Below are positions 8,310 to 17,655 of a DNA stretch of 64,000 bases, piece after piece. The first letter of the stretch is position 1; every line of letters begins with the position of its first letter. The position numbers and the translations under genes were made by a program. The notes under the pieces are model-generated. The model was not told where the DNA came from. It did not search any database and was given only the letters and a program-made list of their open reading frames with translations. Source of the stretch: Sphingobacterium thalpophilum (GTDB lineage: Bacteria > Bacteroidota > Bacteroidia > Sphingobacteriales > Sphingobacteriaceae). The DNA lies in NCBI RefSeq assembly GCF_901482695.1, contig NZ_LR590484.1:806001-870000 (forward strand), in the 5' to 3' direction.

Positions 8310-8388
8310 CGTTGTGGCAAACTCCTATTGCATTATTTGATATACATCAAGATATGGTGGGCTTGCCTGAATAAGGTAAGCCCTTTTT
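8298..8388 (+). promoter_or_regulatory. trp attenuator (1:2 hairpin, anti-terminator, terminator)
   Basis: Segment 1 CACGAC (8298-8303) pairs with GTTGTG (8311-8316) as a pause hairpin. Terminator: left arm 8359-8368 (GGGCTTGCCT), right arm 8374-8383 (AGGTAAGCCC, one G-U), then T5. Anti-terminator: GGCAA (8316-8320) pairs with TTGCC (8363-8367), with further pairs at 8322-8324, and this removes the left arm of the terminator. Stalling at the Trp codons would free segment 2 and let transcription reach trpD. Confidence 0.85.
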
Positions 8389-8401
8389 ATTTAAAATAAA
8401 T

Positions 8402-9391
8402 ATGAAAGAAATTTTAGCCCATTTGTTTGAATACAAAACTTTTTCGCGGCAGGAAGCTTACGAAATCCTGACCAACATTGCCAGAGGTAAATATGACAGT
8501 CACCAGATTGCAGCATTCATGACCGCATATGGTATGCGCAGTATCCGCGTGGAAGAACTCGCTGGATTTCGAGACGCGATGTACGACTTATGTCTCAAAC
8601 TGGACTTTGACGGTTACGATCTGATTGACCTCTGCGGTACTGGCGGCGACGGCAAAAATACGTTCAATATCTCTACAATCGCTTCTTTCGTGACAGCCGG
8701 TGCAGGTTATAAGGTTGCCAAACATGGAAATATCGGTGTATCATCCAGCTGTGGCTCATCAAATGTCATGGAACATCTGGGTTATCAGTTCAGCAACGAC
8801 AAGGAAGAACTGACCCGCCAGCTCGACGAAGCCAATATATGCTTCCTCCATGCTCCGCTGTTTCACCCCGCCATGAAAACCGTTGCTCCCATCCGCCGGG
8901 CCTTGGGGGTGAAGACGTTTTTTAATATGTTAGGACCCTTAACCAACCCAGCCAATCCAAAATTTCAGTCTGTTGGCGTATTCAGCTTAGAGCTTGCACG
9001 CCTATATGGTTATCTGTACCAGCATACCGACAAGCAATACGCAATTATACATGCCCTGGATGGCTATGACGAGATATCCATGACCGGTGATTTTAAAGTC
9101 ATCACCAACCAAGGTGAAAATTATTACAGTATGGAAGAACTCGGTTTTACACCAATCCGCCCAGAGTATCTGGCTGGAGGTGACAGCGTTGCGGATGCAG
9201 CACAGATATTTTTGTCCATACTGAATAATCAAGGTACGGATGTGCAAAACAATGTGGTATTGACCAATGCCGCATTTGCCATTAAAACATTTCACCCCGA
9301 AAAGACGTTTGGCGACTGCTTTTACGAAGCGGAAGAAGCCCTGATGTCCGGAAAAGCGCTCCGAAGTTTTCAAAAAATCATTAAGCAATAA
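8402..9391 (+). CDS. trpD: Anthranilate phosphoribosyltransferase
   Basis: 329 residues, full length. Transfers phosphoribose from PRPP to anthranilate, the second step of tryptophan synthesis in the cytosol. The glycine-rich PRPP site is GTGGDGKNTFNIST (79-92); HGNIGVSSSCGS and NMLGPLTNP are further family blocks. First structural gene after the attenuator, followed by trpF two bases after its stop. Unlike many operons, trpE and trpG do not precede it, and trpC does not follow, so regulation by the leader acts on the middle and late steps only. Confidence 0.96.
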   Translation: MKEILAHLFEYKTFSRQEAYEILTNIARGKYDSHQIAAFMTAYGMRSIRVEELAGFRDAMYDLCLKLDFDGYDLIDLCGTGGDGKNTFNISTIASFVTAGAGYKVAKHGNIGVSSSCGSSNVMEHLGYQFSNDKEELTRQLDEANICFLHAPLFHPAMKTVAPIRRALGVKTFFNMLGPLTNPANPKFQSVGVFSLELARLYGYLYQHTDKQYAIIHALDGYDEISMTGDFKVITNQGENYYSMEELGFTPIRPEYLAGGDSVADAAQIFLSILNNQGTDVQNNVVLTNAAFAIKTFHPEKTFGDCFYEAEEALMSGKALRSFQKIIKQ

Positions 9392-9393
9392 GC

Positions 9394-10020
9394 ATGGCAG
9401 TTAAAGTAAAAGTGTGTGGGATGAAATATCCGGACAACATTGCAGAAGTAACCGCACTTGGGGTTGATTATATCGGCTTTATATTTTACGAGAAGTCCAA
9501 ACGTTATGTCGGCACAGCACAAAGGGAATATATCCGCAACCTCGTGCAGCCCGCGAAAGTGGGGGTCTTTGTGAACACTGACCTGCCGGAGCTCGTTGAT
9601 ACAATTCATAATTTCAAGCTGGATGCCGTTCAGCTACACGGGAATGAAACAGCAGAGTTCTGCCAGGCCCTGAAAGCGGAGACATCGGCCATTGTCATAA
9701 AAGCATTCGGAGTCGATCATAACTTTGACTGGAATCAGCTGGAATCCTACCGCGATGTCGTGGATTATTTTTTATTTGACACAAAAAGCAGCGCCTATGG
9801 TGGCACGGGTATACCCTTCGACTGGTCGCTGTTAAACCAGTATAAATTAGACTGTCCCTATTTCCTCAGTGGCGGATTAGGACCAGACAATATCGGAGAA
9901 GCCTTACAAGTCGGCGATCCACGTCTGTACGCCCTGGATCTCAATTCAAAGTTCGAAGTAGAACCCGGATTAAAAGATATCAATCTATTAACCCAAAGCA
10001 TAAACAATATTAAAAGATGA
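9394..10020 (+). CDS. trpF: Phosphoribosylanthranilate isomerase
   Basis: 208 residues. Catalyses the Amadori isomerisation of phosphoribosylanthranilate. The N-terminal KVCGMK holds the general base Cys8 and the later YFLFDTKS holds the acid Asp; DAVQLHGNE and GGLGPDNI are the usual (beta/alpha)8 phosphate-site blocks. It starts 2 bases after trpD and its stop overlaps the trpB start (ATGA at 10017-10020), so it is translationally coupled. It is a separate protein, not a TrpC-TrpF fusion, and the trpC gene expected between trpD and trpF is missing from this place. Confidence 0.96.
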   Translation: MAVKVKVCGMKYPDNIAEVTALGVDYIGFIFYEKSKRYVGTAQREYIRNLVQPAKVGVFVNTDLPELVDTIHNFKLDAVQLHGNETAEFCQALKAETSAIVIKAFGVDHNFDWNQLESYRDVVDYFLFDTKSSAYGGTGIPFDWSLLNQYKLDCPYFLSGGLGPDNIGEALQVGDPRLYALDLNSKFEVEPGLKDINLLTQSINNIKR

Positions 10021-11201
10021 GTATATATCAAGTTAATGAGAAAGGATATTATGGGCCATTTGGAGGTGCCTATATCCCTGAGATGCTCTACCCGAATGTG
10101 GAGGAGCTTCGCGAAGAATATCTCAAGATTATCGAAGAGAAAAGCTTTCAGGAAGAATTTAACCAATTGCTCCGCGATTACGTTGGTCGCCCTTCACCAT
10201 TATATCATGCCAAGCGCCTGTCTGAAAAATATGGGACGACTATTTATTTAAAGCGCGAGGACCTCAACCATACCGGAGCACATAAGATCAACAATACCAT
10301 TGGCCAGATTCTTCTGGCTGAGCGTTTGGGCAAAAAACGCATTATTGCGGAGACAGGCGCAGGACAGCATGGTGTAGCCACCGCAACGGTATGTGCGCTC
10401 AAAGGCATCCAATGTGCTGTCTATATGGGTGAAATTGACATACAGCGCCAGGCGCCCAACGTTGCGCGCATGAAGATGATGGGCGCAGAAGTTATCGCAG
10501 CAACCTCCGGTTCGAAAACGCTGAAAGATGCAACCAACGAAGCGCTGCGCGACTGGATAAACAATCCTATTGATACCCATTACATCATCGGGTCGGTCGT
10601 CGGACCGCACCCCTATCCGGATATGGTCGCTCGCTTTCAGTCCATCATTTCTGAGGAAACAAAAAAGCAACTGCTTGAAAAAACGGGAAAGGCAACTCCC
10701 GATATGGTGCTGGCCTGCGTCGGTGGTGGATCCAATGCTGCGGGTATGTTCTACCATTTTTTGGATGAGGAATCTGTTCAGCTTTACGCCGTTGAAGCCG
10801 CTGGTCACGGTGTTCATTCGGGAGAATCTGCTGCGACAACCGCACTGGGAAAAGAAGGTGTGCTCCATGGAAGCAGGTCCATATTGATGCAGACTGAAGA
10901 TGGCCAGGTCGTTGAGCCCTATTCCATTTCTGCAGGACTGGATTATCCGGGCATCGGTCCACAACATGCCTGGTTATTCCGCTCGGGCAGGGGGAATTAC
11001 GTCAGCATCACCGACGACGAAGCCATGCAGGCAGGTCTCGAACTTACGCGACTGGAAGGTATCATCCCTGCGATTGAAAGCGCCCACGCGCTGGCTTATC
11101 TGGCGAAGATTCCGTTCAAAGGAGACGAGACGGTGGTCATATGCCTGTCAGGACGAGGTGACAAGGATCTGGACAACTATATGAAATACTTTGATTTTTA
11201 A
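10017..11201 (+). CDS. trpB: Tryptophan synthase beta chain
   Basis: 394 residues. Joins indole and serine to give tryptophan, using pyridoxal phosphate. The PLP lysine is Lys90 in [23 protein letters not shown] carries the catalytic Glu, and GGGSNAAG binds the PLP phosphate. It is the TrpB1 class that pairs with TrpA, whose gene follows. The start overlaps the trpF stop by 4 bases. No oddities seen. Confidence 0.97.
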   Translation: MSIYQVNEKGYYGPFGGAYIPEMLYPNVEELREEYLKIIEEKSFQEEFNQLLRDYVGRPSPLYHAKRLSEKYGTTIYLKREDLNHTGAHKINNTIGQILLAERLGKKRIIAETGAGQHGVATATVCALKGIQCAVYMGEIDIQRQAPNVARMKMMGAEVIAATSGSKTLKDATNEALRDWINNPIDTHYIIGSVVGPHPYPDMVARFQSIISEETKKQLLEKTGKATPDMVLACVGGGSNAAGMFYHFLDEESVQLYAVEAAGHGVHSGESAATTALGKEGVLHGSRSILMQTEDGQVVEPYSISAGLDYPGIGPQHAWLFRSGRGNYVSITDDEAMQAGLELTRLEGIIPAIESAHALAYLAKIPFKGDETVVICLSGRGDKDLDNYMKYFDF

Positions 11202-11205
11202 ACGC

Positions 11206-11967
11206 ATGAGAACGATTGAAAAAAAAGCGGGCAACCCCTTATTATCGATATATTTTACCGCAGGCTACCCCGAGCTGGGAAGTACAGTCCGTATAGCTAA
11301 AAAACTGGAGGAAGCTGGGGCAGATTTTTTGGAAATTGGATTTCCTTACTCTGATCCGGTCGCAGACGGCCCCGTCATCCAGCACAGTTCACAGGTGGCG
11401 CTGGAAAATGGCATGACACTTAAAAGGCTATTTGAAGAACTGCGCGAGCTCCGTCAGCACGTACACATCCCCGTCTTTTTGATGGGGTATGTAAACCCTG
11501 TGCTGCAGTTCGGAATGGACAATTTTTGCGCAGAATGCAAGAACGTCGGTGTGGACGGCGTTATTATTCCTGATCTGCCCATGTATGAATATGAGGAACT
11601 GTATAAAGAGACTTTCGAAAAAAATGGCATTGCCAATATCTTTATTGTCACGCCGCAGACTTCAACCGAACGTATCAAAAAAATAGACAGTCTTTCCCGT
11701 AGTTTTATCTATCTGCTCTCGGCCAATGCCACGACTGGCAAAACCCTGGATGTAGGTGAAGATACCCATGCCTACTTTAAGCGTATACATGATCTGCAGC
11801 TCAAAAGCCCGCTAATTGTCGGATTCGGTATTTCGGATAAAGCGACATTCCAAAAGGCTAGTACCTATACTGCCGGAGCGATCATCGGCACTGCATTTGT
11901 TAAAAAGTTAAAAGAACAGGACTACATGGATCAGATTCCTGACTTCATAAAGTCTATCAAGGACTAA
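11206..11967 (+). CDS. trpA: Tryptophan synthase alpha chain
   Basis: 253 residues from the ATG at 11206, four bases after the trpB stop; a TTG at 11191 in the same frame lies inside trpB and is not needed. Cleaves indole-3-glycerol phosphate to indole and glyceraldehyde 3-phosphate. Catalytic Glu43 and Asp54 sit in FLEIGFPYSDPVADGP, the family signature. Last gene of the trp unit. Its substrate is the product of TrpC, whose gene is not in the window and must be elsewhere for the pathway to run. Confidence 0.96.
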   Translation: MRTIEKKAGNPLLSIYFTAGYPELGSTVRIAKKLEEAGADFLEIGFPYSDPVADGPVIQHSSQVALENGMTLKRLFEELRELRQHVHIPVFLMGYVNPVLQFGMDNFCAECKNVGVDGVIIPDLPMYEYEELYKETFEKNGIANIFIVTPQTSTERIKKIDSLSRSFIYLLSANATTGKTLDVGEDTHAYFKRIHDLQLKSPLIVGFGISDKATFQKASTYTAGAIIGTAFVKKLKEQDYMDQIPDFIKSIKD

Positions 11968-11986
11968 CGACTCCAAAATGATTCCG

Positions 11987-12036
11987 GTTAGCGTCTGGGA
12001 TAGGTCAACTATTACGCCTTATACCCAGACACTAAC
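11987..12036 (+). terminator. Long imperfect hairpin after trpA
   Basis: Left arm 11987-12002 (GTTAGCGTCTGGGATA) and right arm 12020-12036 (TATACCCAGACACTAAC) pair over about 16 positions with one mismatch and one bulge, leaving a 17-base loop. It starts 20 bases after the trpA stop. There is no T tract, so it may be a processed or rho-assisted end. From here to 12247 I see no gene. Confidence 0.4.
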
Positions 12037-12247
12037 TATGGAATATGACACATGATAAACGGCCTCGCGCATCATGCTTCTGCGTAGATTTTGTTGTAAA
12101 ATTGCATTGTAATTTAGTAATATTGTAAAAGAAGTATCTTTCTGGCTCTCATTTGCATTTGGATAATGGGCCCCAGCAACGATATGGCATATAATCTGAT
12201 TATATTCAGTTAACAACCAATTAATGTACAATCAATAGCTTCGCGAA

Positions 12248-12841
12248 ATGAAGAGTAATGCAGAAGGTCTGAATTATACCTCATGGATCATTCGCTTAAA
12301 TGCAGGCGAAAGGGAGGCTTTTGAATGGCTGTACAACACCTATAAACACCAGCTGGCCTCCAAACTGCTCAAACTTGTGAAATCACCCGATATCGCAGAA
12401 GATATTCTCCACGATGTGTTCGTCAAGATATGGGAAAGTAGAACCAAAATAGATGCTGAACGCAGCTTTGAAGGTTACCTTTATCGAATCGCAGCCAACA
12501 TGGTCGCTGACTTTTACCGCAAAGTCAGCAAAGACCGGAATTACCAAGACTACCTTGTTACAATTCAGGATGGGGCTTACCAGCATATTGATGAACTGCT
12601 GGACAATAAATATAGGAGAGAATTGATTAACCGCGCCTTATCCGAACTTCCCCCAAAATGCCGTACTGTATTTCAGCTGTGCAAAATCGAAGGTCGCAGT
12701 TATGAAGAGGTTTCTGCGCTTTTAGAGATATCTCCAAATACGATTAGCAACCATTTAAACCGTGCCAATAAGAAAATCTTACTGTTTTTGCAGAACCCTG
12801 TAAACCTGCCCTATTTCCTGCTGCTCCTGCTGACCAGATAG
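12248..12841 (+). CDS. ECF sigma factor of the phospholipase SusCD locus
   Basis: 197 residues, FecI-like. Region 2: DILHDVFVKIWES (about 53-65) and FEGYLYRIAANMVADF (about 77-92). Region 4: SALLEISPNTISNHLNRA (about 157-174). It ends in a hydrophobic tail (YFLLLLLTR), a feature shared with the second SusCD-linked sigma factor in this window. It should be held at the membrane by the FecR protein encoded next and drive the SusC/SusD/phospholipase genes when the receptor is loaded. Upstream, TAGCTTCG at 12235-12242 is near the -7 consensus but close to the ATG. Confidence 0.93.
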   Translation: MKSNAEGLNYTSWIIRLNAGEREAFEWLYNTYKHQLASKLLKLVKSPDIAEDILHDVFVKIWESRTKIDAERSFEGYLYRIAANMVADFYRKVSKDRNYQDYLVTIQDGAYQHIDELLDNKYRRELINRALSELPPKCRTVFQLCKIEGRSYEEVSALLEISPNTISNHLNRANKKILLFLQNPVNLPYFLLLLLTR

Positions 12842-12889
12842 CAAATTTTAAAAAATAAAAAAAATAAAATTTTGTGTAGTGACTTTTTA

Positions 12890-14110
12890 ATGCCAGAACG
12901 TAATGGTATAAAAAGAGATATATTGGAAAAGGAAAATTTGAATCGGCTCTTCCGTGATTTTATCGCCAACCGCTGTTCTGCCAAAGACATCGAACGGCTA
13001 ATGCATTATTTTGATTTCCCATCATCTGCCAGCCATTTACGTCAACTGATCCAAGAACAGTTAAATATGGAGGATGCAGAAATTACCGATCCGCGCATCA
13101 ATGATATCGTATCCACCGTAGACGCAAAGCTGGCATCCATGTTAGCAAACCATAAACATCCTGAAAAGCAACGAGCTGATAAACTGATTTTCTGGAGATT
13201 TGCTGCAGCCGCAGCCGTATTGCTCTTGATCGGATTCAGCATATTCTGGTCCTTACAGATAACTGATCGATCCGTGGAAACCAACGAGACGCCCATCGCA
13301 AAAAGTAAAGAGGTAGTTCCTGGAAAAAATCAGGCCCGCCTCACGCTGTACAATGGCGAGAAGCTGGAGTTCGACAAATCGGTCGGGACCGATAAAAGCA
13401 AGTACAATGCCAGTCTGGATTATAGTAAAGGCCGCTTGGTCTATCGCGGCCAATCAGCTGAAGAAACGACGCGCTGGAACCTCCTTGAAGTTCCAAAAGC
13501 CGGAACATTTGAAATTGAATTGCCAGATGGTTCCATCGTATGGATAAATGCCAATTCCAAGCTTCATTTCCCAAACCGTTTCGCGGACGACGAGCGCACC
13601 GTGAAAATCGAAGGAGAGGCTTTCTTTCAGGTAAAAAAGGACAAAAACCGACCGTTTAAGGTACAGGCAGGCGAGTTGAATATTTCCGTTCTGGGGACTT
13701 CTTTTAATGTGCGCGCCTATCAGCCGGCACATATATCCACAACACTGGTAGAGGGGCTGGTACGGCTCAACTACCACGACCAGCAGTTGATCATGACGCC
13801 CGGTAAAAGAGCTTTTATTGATGCACGGCAAGTGCTACAGTTGCAGACTGTCGATCTGGAAAGCGCCACAGCATGGAAAGAAGGATATTTCTATTTTAAG
13901 GATGAATCATTATATAAAATATTACAAGATATAGCGAACTGGTACGACCTAAAGGTTAGTGTCGAAGGTAATTTGCCCAGCGGTCAATATAGTGGTAGTA
14001 TGGATCGCAATGGTAAATTAACTGGTCTATTGGAGATACTCTCTTCAGTAGGCGATTTAGACTTTGAACTCAATGGCAACCAGTTAAAAGTCAAACAAAA
14101 GAAAAAATAA
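12890..14110 (+). CDS. FecR family anti-sigma factor
   Basis: 406 residues from the ATG at 12890; the frame extends to a TTG at 12872 that is less likely. Cytosolic sigma-binding part (1-100), one membrane helix (FWRFAAAAAVLLLIGFSIFW, 101-120), then the periplasmic FecR domain with ELPDGSIVWINANSKLHFP and VKIEGEAFFQV, and a C-terminal DUF4974 domain (YKILQDIANWYDLKVSVEG) that contacts the STN domain of the receptor. It passes the receptor signal to the sigma factor 48 bases upstream. Usual length and order. Confidence 0.93.
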   Translation: MPERNGIKRDILEKENLNRLFRDFIANRCSAKDIERLMHYFDFPSSASHLRQLIQEQLNMEDAEITDPRINDIVSTVDAKLASMLANHKHPEKQRADKLIFWRFAAAAAVLLLIGFSIFWSLQITDRSVETNETPIAKSKEVVPGKNQARLTLYNGEKLEFDKSVGTDKSKYNASLDYSKGRLVYRGQSAEETTRWNLLEVPKAGTFEIELPDGSIVWINANSKLHFPNRFADDERTVKIEGEAFFQVKKDKNRPFKVQAGELNISVLGTSFNVRAYQPAHISTTLVEGLVRLNYHDQQLIMTPGKRAFIDARQVLQLQTVDLESATAWKEGYFYFKDESLYKILQDIANWYDLKVSVEGNLPSGQYSGSMDRNGKLTGLLEILSSVGDLDFELNGNQLKVKQKKK

Positions 14111-14136
14111 AATGCCTATGAACAAATATTATTAGC

Positions 14137-14174
14137 AAAAAAAAAAAAAAACGGAGATGGTGGTAGCATCTCCG
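14137..14174 (+). other. A15 tract and hairpin ahead of the SusC gene
   Basis: Fifteen A residues (14137-14151) run into a perfect stem CGGAGATG (14152-14159) / CATCTCCG (14167-14174). On the minus strand this reads as a hairpin with a T15 tail, a good terminator against antisense RNA; on the plus strand it could be a partial terminator or RNA-stability element that lowers or separates susC expression from the regulators. Confidence 0.5.
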
Positions 14175-14230
14175 CGATCTATTCAAAAAAGCTGTTCAAA
14201 AAATTATTAAACAACCTTATTTTCAAAATT

Positions 14231-17200
14231 ATGGAATATTTCTGTGATCGTAAAGGAGCTACGCGACAATTTAGCTTTTTTACGGACCATTATTTAATCT
14301 TTAGAAAAATGAAATTGACAATCATCTTCACCTTGCTTCTTTCCTTGGGATTAAATGCGAAGACGACGGGTCAACAAATAAGCTTATCGGTCAGACGGAC
14401 ATCGCTGGAAAACGTGCTCAGGCGAATTGCCCAGCAGACAGATTATAAGTTTTTCTATTCCAGCGACCTTATCAAGAATACTGCCCCAGTAGACCTCAGC
14501 GTTGAAAAAGCGACTTTAGACGGAACGTTAGAACAAATTCTTACACCACGGGGCCTGACTTATCAAAAAATGTCCCGTACCATAACCATTACTGCCCATA
14601 GACAGCAGCAGTTATCGATTTCGGGTACGGTCCAGGATGAAAAAGGTCCCCTTGAAGGCGTTAGCATTTATACAAAAGCGGATACCAAGATCGGGACACG
14701 AACAGATGCTCGTGGCAGGTTCTCTCTATCGGTTCCTCCCAATACAACACTTGTGTTTAGTTTTTTGGGCTATGAAAGGAAGGAGGTCGAGGTCACCGGT
14801 AAGGAACTTCATGTGACCTTAAATCCCGTAAGCAACGCCATGGCTGAAGTCGTCGTTACGGCTTTGGGTATCAATAAAGAAAAACGCAAGGTAGCCTATG
14901 CGGCACAGGATGTCAAAGGAGAAAGTCTGACGGTTGCCCGTGAACCCAACGTCGCATCCAGTCTGGTAGGAAAAGTCGCCGGCCTTCAGATCAAAACAAA
15001 ATCCACCTTGTTCGAAAATCCCGAGATCACCCTTCGTGGAGGAGCGGCTACTATCGTGATAGACGGTGTTCCCGCACCTGACGGCTTTGATATGTGGAGT
15101 CTGAACGCTGACGACATCGAGAATATCACCGTCCTAAAGGGAACGGCTTCCTCCGCTTTATATGGCTCCGTTGCCCAAAATGGCGCTATCATGATAACTA
15201 CCAAGAAAGGCAAAGGTGGCAAAGCCGGTATTGAGCTCACTTACAATTCCAGTACCGAATTCCAGGCTGGTTTTCTACGTATTCCAAAGACCCAGCAGGA
15301 TTATGGCATGGGATTTAATGGAAAGTATGCTTTCGTTGATGGAAAGGGAGGCGGTGTCAATGATGCTTATGGCTATGTGTGGGGACCAAAATTAAATCAA
15401 CCTGATCCGAATACAGCGAGCGGATTTGTTGAGATACCGCAATACAATAGCCCACTGGACCCGGGTACAGGCAAATTGACGCCCTTGCCCTGGATCAGCC
15501 GCGGAAAAAACAACCTGAACAATTTCCTTGACAACGGCCTCATTACAACACACAACGTGAGCGTCGCCGGTACGACGGACAAATCGGATTACCGCATCTC
15601 CTTGTCACACCTATATCAGAAAGGACAGGTCCCTAACACCAATTTGAATTCAACCACCTTAAGTTTGGCAGGCAAACTCAGACTCAACAGTAAACTCGAT
15701 GCCGAGGCGACACTCTCCTACAATAAGCAATACTCACCCAATTATCCCAATAGCGGCTACTCTCCCGACAATTATCTATATAATATCGTATTATGGATGG
15801 GCCCTGACGTTGATATCCGCGACATGCGAAATTACTGGAAGCCTGGAAGAGAAGGACTCGAACAGCTAACTTACAATTACAGCTGGTACAACAATCCATG
15901 GTTTTTGGCTTACGAAAAAGAAAGAGCCTACACCAATGATGTCATTGTTTCACAGGGAAATATCAAATATACATTTAACGATAATCTCAAGTTGCTTGTA
16001 CGCGGTGGTGTAACCACCAACTTCGCGAACAGCGAAAGCCGTATCCCCTACAGTTATATCAATTATGGAACGGATGCAGCACCGTACGGTAACTATAGTG
16101 TTAAGCGGGACAACCGAATGCGTTTTGTCAGTGATGCATTGCTTACCTACGACAACAAGATCGCCACAGATTTTACCCTAACGGCAAGCGTGGGAGCGAG
16201 CACAAGACTGGATCAATATAACAAATTGGAATCCATGACCACGGGCGGCTTATCCGTGCCCGAGTGGTATAATCTTGATAATTCCCGTGATCCGGTACGT
16301 TCGACCAATGAGCGCGTTGAAAAACAGGTGTATGGACTATATGGTTATGTCGATCTTGATTACCGCAACATGGCTACACTTAGCTTGACTGGGCGGAATG
16401 ACTGGACATCAGCGCTGCAGTCTCCTTACAATTCCTACTTCTATCCATCAGCATCCCTTAGTTTGATTGTATCCGAAATGTTAAGTTTACCTGAGGCAAT
16501 ATCCTATTTTAAACTACGCGGGGCTGTTACGGATGCAACCACGGATATAAATGCCTATAGCGCACTTTTAGCTTATGATATCGGAAGCCGTTGGAACGGT
16601 AATCCGTCCTTAACACTGCCCAATACGCTACGCCCTCCGGGGCTAAAGCCCAACAAAACCATTTCACAGGAGTATGGCGCCGAGCTACGGTTTTTTAAAA
16701 ATAGGATCGGAGTTGACTTTACCTACTTTAACTACGATCGTACAAATAATGTGGTACAGGTTCCCTTATCTTTAGCTTCGGGATTCGCCCAGCTCCAGCT
16801 CAATGGGGATCGTTACCGACGCCGGGGAATCGAACTGGTGGTATCAGGATCGCCCATCCAGACAGAGCTCTTCAAGTGGAATACTACCCTGAATTATTCA
16901 CGGTTACGCAATACGGTACTGGAGTATTATGGAGGCGAGCAAATCCGCGGTGGTGTAAAAGTAGGTGAACGGATGGATATATATAGAGGCTGGGCATGGC
17001 AGAAATCACCTGATGGACAGATCGTTCACGAAAATGGGATTCCGCAATATATTAATCAGGAAGTGAACCTGGGCTACACTCTACCCGATTGGGAATTCGG
17101 CTTCCAAAATAGCTTCCATTATAAGAATTTCGGGTTCTCATTTGCCTTGGATGGGCGTATCGGTGGAAAAATATACAATGGCCTGGAAGCAAAAATGTAT

Positions 17201-17653
17201 GAAGGTGGAATGCATCCCAGTACTGCAAACCATTATCGGGACGAAGCATACCTTGGAGAAAAGACCTATATGGCTGGAGGAGTAACCCAAACGGGTGGAG
17301 AAGTCAGCTATGATGCACAGGGAAATATCACCCATGATACCCGTACTTTCGCGCCCAATACAACACCTGTAAATTATGTGGATTGGGTATTTGCACGTTA
17401 TACAAATGGAATTGATGAATCCGCATTGTATGAACGAACATTTGTCAAGTTGCGAGAGTTGACCTTTACCTACCAAATGCCGGCCAACATGCTGTCTAAA
17501 ACACCCTTTAAATCTGCGAGCTTGTCCATTGTAGGAAGAAACCTGATTCTGTGGTCCAAGGTACCTTATATGGATCCTGACGGTTATAGCGATCTACAAC
17601 TTGCGGAACCAACAATTCGTAACGTCGGCTTCAATGTCAACCTCAAATTTTAA
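14231..17653 (+). CDS. SusC/RagA-type TonB-dependent outer membrane receptor with STN signalling domain
   Basis: 1140 residues from 14231; an internal ATG at 14309 gives a classical signal peptide (MKLTIIFTLLLSLGLNAKTT) and may be the true start, but long N-terminal leaders are common in this class. Order: signal, STN domain (about 55-110, KFFYSSDLI), carboxypeptidase-like fold (about 135-205, ISGTVQDEKGPLEGVSI), TonB-box region and plug (EVVVTALGI at about 206-214, then VIDGVPAPDGFD), beta-barrel to the C-terminal NVGFNVNLKF. The STN domain marks it as a transducer to the FecR protein upstream. With SusD it would import the substrate released by the phospholipase. Confidence 0.95.
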   Translation: MEYFCDRKGATRQFSFFTDHYLIFRKMKLTIIFTLLLSLGLNAKTTGQQISLSVRRTSLENVLRRIAQQTDYKFFYSSDLIKNTAPVDLSVEKATLDGTLEQILTPRGLTYQKMSRTITITAHRQQQLSISGTVQDEKGPLEGVSIYTKADTKIGTRTDARGRFSLSVPPNTTLVFSFLGYERKEVEVTGKELHVTLNPVSNAMAEVVVTALGINKEKRKVAYAAQDVKGESLTVAREPNVASSLVGKVAGLQIKTKSTLFENPEITLRGGAATIVIDGVPAPDGFDMWSLNADDIENITVLKGTASSALYGSVAQNGAIMITTKKGKGGKAGIELTYNSSTEFQAGFLRIPKTQQDYGMGFNGKYAFVDGKGGGVNDAYGYVWGPKLNQPDPNTASGFVEIPQYNSPLDPGTGKLTPLPWISRGKNNLNNFLDNGLITTHNVSVAGTTDKSDYRISLSHLYQKGQVPNTNLNSTTLSLAGKLRLNSKLDAEATLSYNKQYSPNYPNSGYSPDNYLYNIVLWMGPDVDIRDMRNYWKPGREGLEQLTYNYSWYNNPWFLAYEKERAYTNDVIVSQGNIKYTFNDNLKLLVRGGVTTNFANSESRIPYSYINYGTDAAPYGNYSVKRDNRMRFVSDALLTYDNKIATDFTLTASVGASTRLDQYNKLESMTTGGLSVPEWYNLDNSRDPVRSTNERVEKQVYGLYGYVDLDYRNMATLSLTGRNDWTSALQSPYNSYFYPSASLSLIVSEMLSLPEAISYFKLRGAVTDATTDINAYSALLAYDIGSRWNGNPSLTLPNTLRPPGLKPNKTISQEYGAELRFFKNRIGVDFTYFNYDRTNNVVQVPLSLASGFAQLQLNGDRYRRRGIELVVSGSPIQTELFKWNTTLNYSRLRNTVLEYYGGEQIRGGVKVGERMDIYRGWAWQKSPDGQIVHENGIPQYINQEVNLGYTLPDWEFGFQNSFHYKNFGFSFALDGRIGGKIYNGLEAKMYEGGMHPSTANHYRDEAYLGEKTYMAGGVTQTGGEVSYDAQGNITHDTRTFAPNTTPVNYVDWVFARYTNGIDESALYERTFVKLRELTFTYQMPANMLSKTPFKSASLSIVGRNLILWSKVPYMDPDGYSDLQLAEPTIRNVGFNVNLKF

Positions 17654-17655
17654 AA

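Noticed and set aside
10248..10967. Minus-strand ORF of 239 codons opposite trpB
   Set aside because: Long but a mirror of a conserved gene; no motif, start signal or neighbour support.
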